64,000 bases of DNA, from the NCBI GenBank assembly GCA_003991915.1, contig RQTK01000058.1, forward strand, positions 406,423 to 470,422, given 5' to 3'. The notes beneath the pieces were generated by a model. That model was not told where the DNA came from. It saw only the letters and a list, made by a program, of their open reading frames with translations, and made no database searches. Shown one piece after another: positions 23,721 through 34,306 of this stretch (position 1 is its first letter; each line of letters begins with the position of its first letter). Made by a program: the position numbers and the translations under genes. This DNA is from Elysia chlorotica. Lineage: Eukaryota > Mollusca > Gastropoda > Plakobranchidae.

Positions 23721-26102
23721 TTAGACTGCGCGCTCTAACCTTGGAGCAACCCCCTCCCCCTCACTTGTCGATCAAGAGGAGCAGCTGACCTTTATATGAG
23801 AAGCCCAATATGGAGGTTGCGACGAGTACCCTGCACCCTCAGCCTCGGCTTGTCTGGTAAAAGGGGAACTCAGTACGCGCTGCAACCTCTTCACTTCACT
23901 GAAGTCGTTTTCCTCTGCTCGCTGGATCGCAGAGTGCGCCATCCACGTCCTTAATACGTAAACTGGGTTGACCTTGCACATATTCCGCATTCTATCGCTA
24001 TCAGACAATCCTAAATATCTCATGCGCGCGAGATACTTGCCAAGGAATATTTTAAATTTTCGACTGGAGCTGAGTTGCATCAAAGCCCAGTGAGTGGGGT
24101 GTATATCTCCTTTTATGAGGTCGTCAAGTTTGGCTTCTCCCAATTGCCTAAAAGACATTGTAAAGTCCGAGTGAGTCAGACGCATGAGATCCAAAAACAT
24201 TGTAACTAAATCAGCGTCCGTAGTTGATGGAGATGAGGGCAGTCCAAGCTTCTTTGCGAAACGTTGAAGCAATGTTCGGTTTAATATTTCGTAATAACCA
24301 TTGAGGATTATTTCAGCAGTTTCTTGTTGATCCTTTGTTAGAATGGGATCAAGAGCAACCTTGAGTTTGTCTAAATTATAATAACCAACAGATGGTTGTT
24401 TCCGATAACTGTATCGTCCTTCGTCGTCTGACGTGTTTGGTACAAAATCTAAATTATATTCGTCAAGAAACCCAAATGGTCCATAATCAATAGTAAGAGA
24501 CAACAGACTGAAGTTGTCAGTGTTACAGACACCGTGTGTAAATCCAAAACTTTGCCATGCAGCGATAAGATGAGCGGTCCCATTCACTATTTCTTCAAAT
24601 AGCATAAGGTATTTGTCTTTTTTCTCGACATCAATGTGAACGAAATGGTGCCGCACGACGTAATCCAACAACGATTGCAACAATCGAAGTTCCTGGTCAA
24701 AAGCTAGTATCTCCACAGATCCTATACGGAACCAAGACGGAGCCACCCGTACCACCATGGCGCCCCGTTCAGCTTTTGGGTTGCCATTGTAAAACTCATC
24801 CCGAATGACAGCATCCTCACTAACAACCAGTGAAAGGGCTCTGGATGTTGGTACACCTGATGAAAAAAAAGTGCAACCGTAAAACAGGAAAAACATTGGT
24901 GTATATGAACTAGATTGCAATGAACATGTAATTAATGGGTGTATCAGTTCATCGTGTATCTGAATCTAAGTTACGAATTCGACTGACAACAGGATTCACC
25001 ACCCACCCCCTCCCTTTCGCTCTCTCTGTCTCTATCGTTTCTGTCTGGCTTATCATTGTGGTATAAGATTCTCAGGAGAACTAGTAAACGCTAAATCCAG
25101 AGAGAGGGAGAGAGATAGAGAGGGAGGGGGAAAGGGAGGGAGGGAGAGAGAGAGCCTCTCTCTCCTTTAAAGACCGTTTATTTAATACCACAGAGATACT
25201 CATTTAATGTGCTTAACAGTACTCAATTTTTTTCTAGTAAACAGGAAGAGACATGGCACAAAAGACAATACTGTACGTAGGCCTATAGCTTTTTAAATGA
25301 CATGATGTTAAATTAGAACAATTGCCTGTCTGCTAAATTCATGTATATATATATAGAATCTATATATAAATAGGTTTAAAAAAAAAGGGGGGGGGGGCTT
25401 ACCTAAAAAATGCATTGCTTCACTTGCCAAAAATTCACGGATGGATGAGCGAAGTACGGCTCTGCCATCACCCTGTCGTGAAAAGGGGGTCAGTCCAGAG
25501 CCTTTCAGATTTAGTTCCCAATAATTTCCATCACTATTTAGAAATGTACCCAGAAGAGCAGCTCGCCCGTCTCCTAACTGCCCTGACCAATATCCGAATT
25601 GGTGACCACCATACCTATGGGCCAATGCAACAGGAACGCCAGCACTTCTTTGACCACTGACGAACTTTAAAAAGACATCTGATTCTTTAATAACAGGATT
25701 AAGATTTAAACATTTTGTGAGAACATCCTCAGATATTGCAACTAGAGTCGATCCTGAGAGAAATGGCTTTGGTTTAACAACAGAAAACAAGACATTTCTG
25801 ACAATTTTCAGGTGGTTAGGCTCGTTGTCATCAACGGGAAAAATCGAAAGGTAGCTTTGTCTTAAAAATCGCAACCAACCATGAAAAGAAGGAAAAAGAG
25901 AGTCGTCAAAGAAGACTACTTTATTCCACCCTGTTCCATAGTAAACACACTTGTTATTTACTTTCGATTTCTCTTCATATTTGATGGAATTAGCCGACAA
26001 TGATAGGTTGATAACAGCAAACAGGATCAAAGCTGATGCTAAAATGTGTTGATACTTAATGGAAGAATATACCATTAGCATCCGAATCACTATGTTATCC
26101 AT
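23721..26102 (-). CDS. SELENOO: Selenoprotein O (SelO pseudokinase AMPylator), probable Sec codon
   Basis: Two exons on the minus strand: 26102-25403 and 24856-23772, joined in phase 1 ([10 protein letters not shown], matching the family's LGIPTxRAL). The start ATG follows an in-frame TAA. Residues 1-594 precede a TGA at 23774-23772. SelO proteins are kinase-fold enzymes that transfer AMP to proteins. The catalytic set is intact: K200 and E223 (23 apart, as in characterised SelO), D347, N348 and D357 ([10 protein letters not shown] and TIDYGPFGF), plus [16 protein letters not shown] and [15 protein letters not shown]. The protein ends CSS-TGA, exactly the CxxU motif of animal SELENOO, so TGA most likely encodes selenocysteine. 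Reading on gives 16 more residues ([16 protein letters not shown]) to a TAA at 23721-23723. No SECIS was found by eye. The N-terminus carries a hydrophobic segment ([20 protein letters not shown]), more like a signal peptide or anchor than a mitochondrial leader. Shorter than human (669). Confidence 0.93.
23772..23774 (-). other. In-frame TGA at the Sec position of SelO (CSSU)
   Basis: The codons before it are AGC TGC TCC TCT (S-C-S-S), so the TGA is the fourth position of the CxxU motif that ends vertebrate SELENOO. In human the Sec is followed by two serines; here 16 codons follow before TAA. Recoding needs a SECIS hairpin in the 3' UTR, which I could not identify between 22400 and 23720. 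Confidence 0.75.
25095..25165. repeat. Purine-rich (GA)n/(GGGA)n tract in the SELENOO intron
   Basis: AGAGAGAGGGAGAGAG-type sequence of about 70 bp, followed by a short CTCTCT run that can pair with it. Confidence 0.9.
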
Positions 26103-27064
26103 CTTTTACAATTTAATATCGTGTTCATCTAGAGCTCTGAGTTATGTCGAAGTGTCGGTGTAGTAATAAACATGTAGACAAATTATGGAGCTTTTCTTTC
26201 ATAAGTGATGCAGCTTCATCCATGCTACAGTACAAGTACACTGTACATTACTGGTGTCTGAAGTGTAAACTGTGAAATAGAAACTAGAAAGTGAAACCAA
26301 TTTGTTTACACTATATACAATCTTTTGTGTTTTCACCAAAAGAGAGCTATCCGGCCATTTCTAGTGGAATAGTCAATAACTTTAATTATATTTTAGCGTT
26401 CAATGAAACAATAACTAGTATGGGATTATACCATATTAAATAAAATGTCTCGCTTTTATTAGTACATCCAAAATATGTACACACAAATACGTTTGTTTTC
26501 ACGCAAAAAAAACCCAACCTTTTTTTAGTCCAAAACTGTAAAAAATCTGTCTCAAAATGTGGGCGTGGCTAATCTCGTATGATCGTCAATAGAACCTCTA
26601 TCATTTCCTTTTTTCCTTTTTCATGCCAATGTTCCAGTTCCATACGATCACTACACTCACATTGGCCTTTGTCTCGTCTCTAGTTATATAGATCTAGAAT
26701 TAAATCAAAGCTAGATCTACTACCACTGCCTCGTTAGTAGTACTTCCATGACTACTCAACCACAGACCATCCATTGGTAAGCTTATAGGTCGTCATAATT
26801 GAACACTATCATATTAGATTTAGATTCTAGATCTAGATATCTATGTAAATCTACCAGTTTTATTGATGCATTTCTTTAGATCTAGATCTTGAATCTAGAT
26901 CTAATCTAGATCTAGACTTCTAGTTCTTCAAGAAAGAAAATTAAGTATGATGTGGATCTAGATTCTTTTAAAATATTGTGATATATACAGTGTTTGTGTC
27001 TAATATTTGAACAGAAAGACTATAGTATTATAGAACTAGATCTGGGATCTTGTGCGCATAGCAA
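26103..27064. promoter_or_regulatory. Intergenic region between divergent SELENOO and RMDN genes
   Basis: About 1 kb separates the SELENOO start (26102, minus) from the first candidate RMDN exon on plus. It contains a dense cluster of TCTAGATC palindromes at about 26690-26960, like the one next to the FAM210A start. No TATA box stands out. A shared promoter is possible but is only inferred from the head-to-head layout. Confidence 0.35.
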
Positions 27065-27147
27065 ATGTTCGCAGCTGCTTTTCGCAATCTGGGCGTGGCC
27101 ATGTCTGTAGCCTTTCCGCACTCAGGGTATGAAAAGTTAATCAGGTA
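27065..27147 (+). CDS. Candidate first coding exon of the RMDN gene (uncertain)
   Basis: An ATG opens a frame reading MFAAAFRNLGVAMSVAFPHS then GYEKLIR up to an ATCAG/GTAGCT donor. The leader is basic, hydroxylated and acid-free at first, like a mitochondrial targeting sequence, as expected for RMDN1. However its end phase (2) does not match the first certain RMDN exon, so either one small exon is missing between them or this exon is wrong. An alternative donor within it (ATGTCT/GTAGCC) would fit phase 0 but is weak. Confidence 0.3.
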
Positions 27148-27599
27148 GCTGGATTGCTGGCGGGCTGTATTGAAATACAAACATGAGTCATCACTGATCG
27201 CGGCCAAACGTACATAGCGCATAAAAATTCAATGGATAACTGACTTGCCATCAGGATGTATTGAAGTAACCATGAGTCATCACCACTAATACTGTCGCTA
27301 TTACTACTGCTGCTACTACTAACCCTTGTGCAGTAAAAACCGGTTCACTGATTTGCTGCGCTGAACGAGTGAGGAACAGCGGAGCCAGGCGCAGATCGCC
27401 TGAAATCTTCCATACTTGTTTAGAGAATATAAATTGTATGAACTTTACCTTGCATAAATAGCGAAATTGATGAATTTAAGCCCTGTCTTTGGTGTTTATT
27501 ACTTCAATTTTTGTATGGCAGATAGAAAAGGGACTTATAGTTTCTGTTCAACAGCAAAAACATTTTGCAAAAAATTGTCCTTTATGCAGTATATAGGAT

Positions 27600-27815
27600 C
27601 TAATGCTAATGGAGAAGATGCTGTGGTCTGGGTTTGATCCCTGGTTGTGCTGCTTTAAATTCCCTACTTGATAGGCTGTTGGCAGTGACATCTGGATCAC
27701 ACAAGTCCTGCCATCCCACTCTGTTGCACATGCAAATTGTCAGACTATTACTCTTGGACCGTTTAGGATATCAGTAGGAACCTTGGAGACATTAAACTGC
27801 AAAATAAAGACCTTT
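27600..27815 (+). repeat. Old, diverged tRNA-derived SINE
   Basis: Resembles the SINE at 22812 after heavy decay: a B-box-like GGTTTGATCCCTGG, a middle part CACATGCAAATTGTCAGAC (cf. CACATAAAATTGTCAGACG) and an end GATATCAGTAGGAACCTTGG followed by an A-rich tail. Confidence 0.5.
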
Positions 27816-29003
27816 TTGAAAACTATGGTTTATAATCATATGTAAGAGACATCACTCAAACTTTAAAGAGCACATATACGTTTATTAAAGAACAAGGTGG
27901 TATTACATTTGAGTTGTATAAACTGTTACATGATAAAAACACATCAAATTGGCAGAAAAACACACTTTTACATTTATAAATGTTATGACACCGCTCAGAA
28001 ATAATCAAAGAATTACATTTTTTTTTATCAGAGAAGAAAGCTAGGTTGAGGAGACATCATTCTTGATCAACTTAGCATACATACAGTTAACAATTTTTTT
28101 TAATGATTTTTTATTCTAGCTCATGTACTTTGGGCTGCTGGCATGAGTGACTTGTTGACTAACTACCTCACTTAGTAGGATAGTGGATGTTTGAGACTTT
28201 CCATCTACAATTGATATGTATACCTCATGAAAAGTCTATGATGATAATGATGAACTAATGAAAACCCTTTCCTGTTAAAGACTATTTGCATTAAAGTTAA
28301 ACTCAATGGAGGCAGGTGTATATAGTACAGTCTTTTATAGGATCTTGCAATTGGTAGTGTTTGAGGAGGAGACAAAAATGTTTAAAAAATTAAAAGAGTG
28401 ATAAATTAGAAAGAAAAGGCAAAAGAGTGGATGTATGAGATGATTCACAAAGCTGTTTTACCAACTTCCCCAAGAGGAATAATTAAAGTATTATTCAAGT
28501 TATCGTAAATCTTATTTAAGTTTATTTTAGAACTTGACATACATAGCCAAATGTTAATTGCATTGCGTTTGGTTCAAAAATCATACGTGAAATGATTTTT
28601 TAACCTTGCACCCCTACTTATAATTTTTTTCTTTACATTTCTTGTTCTTCCGCTTTTGAAACTGGACCCTGGAATAATTGTTTTTCTATGGACTGTCTTT
28701 GTCAGTTTAATGCTTAAAAATCTAGTTAAAGCATGTATTTTAAAAATCCTATTATATAAACATCAAATTTAAATGTTGGAACACTGAAAAATACCCATTT
28801 ATTTTTTTTTAAAGTTTTTTATTTTGTTCTTTGCCTTTAGAATCTTCAGGATTTGATTTCTCAGCAGTTTTTTTCCTCTTTTTTTATGTATGAAATCTAA
28901 AGCTAACAGAGGAGTGAAGGCTATGTAAACGGAAACAACTTATATGTGTGTACACTGAGGAAAGGCTGACAAAAAACTATCTTTTTTCATACATTGTCTG
29001 TAG

Positions 29004-30591
29004 AGACTGATCTTCAAGGACGTGGATTTACGAGACCGGCTGTTTGTCCCAGCACAATAATCATGCTCAATGTCATTGAAGAGGCAGACAAACTTTATCT
29101 AAGTCTAGAAATCAACAAGCTCTATGATCTCCTCATCAAACATAAAGGTATGCCTATAGACATAGTATTTTTAAATTTAGGATATACTACTGAAAATAAT
29201 TTTCTAAAGACTTTATTGGTTAAGAGAGTCATTTGCCTAAATGAAAGGTGAACAAAACACCATACATTGTATTTAAAAGAAAAATAGATAAAAAGCTATA
29301 TCTAATTGATTTTGTATTGGATACATTTTAAAAAAATCAAATGTTCTTAAATTAATTTTATGCAATTTAATAAAAGAAACTTATTAATTTTGGTTTTACA
29401 GATGTAATGAATGATGACATTCAGTGGCGACTTGCCAGAGTGACTCATGACAAAGCCAAGTATGAGAAAGATAAACATAAGAGGCAGAACTTAATGTTGG
29501 AAGCGTTTTCTTACGCTGAGAAAGCCTTGGAACTTAATTCTAAGAGTGCTCATAGCCACAGGGTGTGTTCTACTTTTCAACTGAGATAGATTTTACATAG
29601 CTATAAATCAATTGTTGAATCAAACATCAGCTCTAAAGAAATCTAGAAAATTATTTGGAAGCTTAAACTTCAATATATAGTTTTTACATGGGTTTGTCTG
29701 TCTAACAGCTGAAGTAAGATTAATGTAAAAAGTGTTTGATTTATCCTTTTTTCTTCAAGAATTAATTTTTGAAAAGCCATATATTTGTTTGGCTTCTTAA
29801 AAAATTACTATCCAAACTTGGAACAGCTTCATTATTAATACATATTTCAAATTTATTACATTTTTTTATACCATTAATCAATCGCAGAAGAACATGAATA
29901 TAAAAAAAATGTTTCTTTCATCCTTTTATAAAGTGGTATGGTGCATTACTGCATTTCACAACAGAAGGAATTGGTCTGAAACACAAGATCAAAACAGCAT
30001 ACAAAGTCAGAGAACATTTTGATGTAAGTCAATAACTGTTTTTCTTATTCCTGATTTGTCTAACAAAAATTTCACTTACATCTGATCTTTTTAACATCTT
30101 GTCTTTACATTTGCTTTTTATGCCATGGATATGCAGATATTAGAATGATATTGTCAAGGTAGAATGTGGTATTACTATACTAGGCATTAATTGAAAAAAA
30201 AAATCACCTAAAAACATAACCTCTGTAGTAGTGAATTTTTTTACTTATCATTTAATTTTGTTTCCTTCCATTCATATCTAGAGAGCCCTTGAATTGGATC
30301 CCAATGACTACATCTCTATGCATTCCATTGGATATTGGTGTTTTGTATTTGCTGAAAGGCCTTGGTATCAACGCAAGATTGCCTCTGCTTTGTTTGAGGC
30401 TCTTCCAGAAGCTTCTTATGATGAGGTATAAATATGAACTAAGAAAAGGGAACATGCATTCTCTGGCACTTAACACTGATAGGTAGATGTTTACAAGGAG
30501 ATTGGATAGATACACATCTAATACTTGCCAACGTAAGCATTAATAACTACCCAAAGTGCATAGTGGTACGTTTTATTTATGGACTGATCTG

Positions 30592-30656
<65 letters not shown>

Positions 30657-33600
30657 ATTACAACAGCCCGAAACTTCAGAAAGATTAAGGAGAAAAGACC
30701 ACACCTTAATCATCAATTATGTATGCCCTAGTTTACACAATCAAACCAACTGAACCTTGGATTTGGATGAACAAGACAGTTTTTATTTTATGTTTCAGTG
30801 CTCTATAAATTAAATGTAAAATCAAATTTTTCTCAGAAATAAATTGAATTCTCATAAGAGGAAATTAGAGCTTTCTTCTGTTTTTTTAAACAAGTATCTT
30901 GATTGTCCTGAAAAGCTGCATGGCTCTTTTTTATCTGTGTGTTGAGTTGAGTTTGTTTAACGTCCAACGTCAACACTATATAGGCTACATTGTGGACGGA
31001 TCCAAAGGCTGACGTCTGTCAATTTTATGTGCTGCCACACACGAGACAGGGCGGGGATACCATGACTCTATCTCAGCTGTGTGTATTTTGTGTGTGTGTT
31101 TTTTTTTTGTTTTTTTTTTGTCTTGTTTTTTAGGTATATAATTATTGGAAGAAATGTGCATACATTTTTTATAAAGATGCTTTCTCCTTTTTTCTCTCTT
31201 TCTAGGCATTGCAATGGCTGCTTAAAGCAGAAGATGGTAAGACTACTTCTTTAGTTTTATGGACTTTCAAGTGGGTGAATGTTCAAAATGTTTTAACTTA
31301 TAACATTCTCTGTTAATTGATTTGACATTTTAGTTTTTAAGTCATTCATGCTAATCTGAGCTAAATTTGAAAGGCCAAGGCTACAACACATCTTTCAAAT
31401 ATTTATTTAAAAAAAAACAAGTAAGACTCCATGTGTAAATTAACAAGTTGAGAACCCACAATATTTGTGGAGATTGTGGGATGTAGAAAGCTGAAGGATT
31501 ACAGATAAATTTGGAGGAGTGTGTTAAAAATCAAATCAGTGTTCCTTCAGAATCCATACCTGTAGAAATTGAAAATGTATTTACCTAGCTGTTAAAAAAT
31601 GCATATAGGACATCATTGTAAACACTTGGTTTGTTTTTCATTTTTGCTTTTGATTTCAATATATAATCTTTTGTTTGGACATTTTTTCATAAGTCATAAG
31701 TAAATTTACCCACATGCTCTTAGTAGTATTTACAGATAATTAATTTAGTAGGCCTTTTTTTCACAAATAAACAAGCATTCTAAGGAAACGGTGCAGTGTG
31801 CGCAGTAAAATTTGGACGCTTTAAAAAAATTGAAAAGTGATAATTAGAAAAAAAATTAGTGTTTGTGTACCTATTATGATAGTCATAGTACACAAAACTA
31901 AAACTGATTTTAAACATAGGTCTAGGGGCAGATTCTAAACTTGGTTTATTTTGTAACGTTTATGCCATCATTTTTTTTTTTTTGCGAGAAAGATACCTTG
32001 CATTCACAAATTTCATCATTGGCATCATTCTGAACAGTAAACAAGATGCGATCTTTTCCCTTGGTTATGTGCTTGTACAGCTAACTTTGGATCTTGTTTG
32101 TTGTTGAAAGAAGGGGAGGAATCAGTTGGGCCTGTTCGCACTGAGAAAGCCTATCGAAAATTCTTTAAAAAAAATTTTTTATCATGTATTTTTTTATAAT
32201 GTAAAAAAAAAAACAAGCATAATTTTATTTTTAATCCTGACCACCATCCGCATTTTATAAGTACCAATCACCATTCGGATAATGTTGATTTCTTTGTTTT
32301 TGGGCCTATAGTGACAGAGTTTTTTGGACTTAGCTACATTATAATAAGATATGTGAGGACCAAGTAATCAAGTAAGTCCAAGGAAGATATCTATGCTACT
32401 AGCTGGCCTACCTGCTTGAGTGCTGGGCTTCTATTTGGGAGGTCCCTAGTTTGGGCCCATGATCTTGAAAATTTATTTGTCGGATTTTGTTCTGTACTGG
32501 TGAATTTAACCCCCGGCTGTGCTTTGAAGGTCGTCCGATGGCCAGCCTGGGTGTGGCACGGGCGACTGGGTGTGAAAAAAATGGGATGTAGCAATATTGT
32601 TCATCAAGTTAACTGATGCTCTGAGTGTTGTGCTGTTATTGCCGATATTTTTTCCCTATTATTTTTAGTTATAAGTTCATAAACCATATATTTCTATTGC
32701 GCTGAGAAGTTGGTTGATTTCACTGTCATGTTTGTTTCTGCTTTTTAATAATAATCGTTTATAACTAATCGTGTGTGTGTGTGTTTGGGGGGGAGGGTAA
32801 TAAAGGAGAAGCTAGTAATTACTTTCTTTCCTGCAGGTGATCACAATTAAACTTATTTAATTTGTAATAGCTGTGGGTGTGGTATGTTTCAGTTCAAATT
32901 CAGCTGGTAAACAAACTTGTTTATTCTCTGAAGCATATCAGAGGATCTGAAATTTCTCATACCTTTGATTTCAAGTTATGATGTAAGGCCTATTCCTTGT
33001 ATGTGCACTATTTTGGGGTACCTTTGAAAATGCTAAAAGATCTAAGCTTTGATATTCATTATTTTAAACTGGAATGTATGCAAATCAATGCAAAGATGTG
33101 CTGGTACATACTAATGTGCTTAACATGAATATGGCAACGTGATAAAATGTTACGTTTGACTCTGTGATTGTTATTTAGTTTTTATTAACTAGGTTGAGAT
33201 AGTACAGTCAATGTTTATCCTACTCAGAGTTGTTTTGTAGGAGATTGGAGAGAAAGAATCCAAGGTTGTCTTTATAATATAGATACAATAGATCTCAAAA
33301 TAAATTTGTATAGAAATGGAGATCAGGAACTGGATTTAGTGTTTAAAGCCCTGATTAGCTTATAAAAGAATTGTGTAACCACAATCACCATACCACTTAT
33401 ATGGTTATTTTTGTTCAGAAAGACTTATTAAAAACACCAAAGGTGTCATGTTAAACCCTATCCGTACATGGGAAGTGACTTTGACACCCTATTATTTTAA
33501 AATACTCACAATCGGAATATTTTATTGAAATTTTCAGTATTTTCCAAAAATTCATTTCGACAAATGATAACACCAGAACTATAGGCAAAATCTTGAAATG

Positions 33601-34221
33601 AAACTGACCAGACGCCATTTCTGAAACCTCCCGATTTTTGGGGACTTTGACATCCTACCTCCCAAAGTGGCAAAAAACTATGATATTCCTATCAGTACAA
33701 TTCCTACCCCTACATCTCCTATTCCTCCTCATCCTCCTGTTCCTTCTTTTACTTCTACTAATACCCCTTCTCATCCTAGACTTATTGCTACTCCTACTCC
33801 TACTCCTACTCATATTCGTACTCTTTCTTACACATACTCATTATTCTACTTCTAGTCCAAATCCTCCTACGCCTCCTTCTCGAACTCCTCCCCGCCCTCT
33901 CATTCTTCCTCCACGTCCTTCTCCTCCTCCTACTTTTACTGCTACTTCTCCTTTTACTCCTCTTCCTTCTCCCCTTTACTTCCCCTCTATCTCCTCCTCC
34001 TTCTCCTCCTCCTCTTCCTCCTAAAACAACACCTTGTGCGCTTCCTCCACTTTGCCGTGCTACTACTACTACTTTTACCCCTACTCCTAATATTTCTCCT
34101 CATCCTTCCCCTCCTACTATTTTACCCTGTACTCCTCCTCATCCTTCCCCTCCTACTACTACTTCACCATGTACTCCTCATCCTCCTACACCTACTACTA
34201 CTACTACTGCTGCTGCTCCTG

Positions 34222-34306
<85 letters not shown>

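Noticed and set aside
25415-25660. 81-codon plus-strand frame
   Set aside because: Shadow of the SELENOO first exon on the opposite strand.
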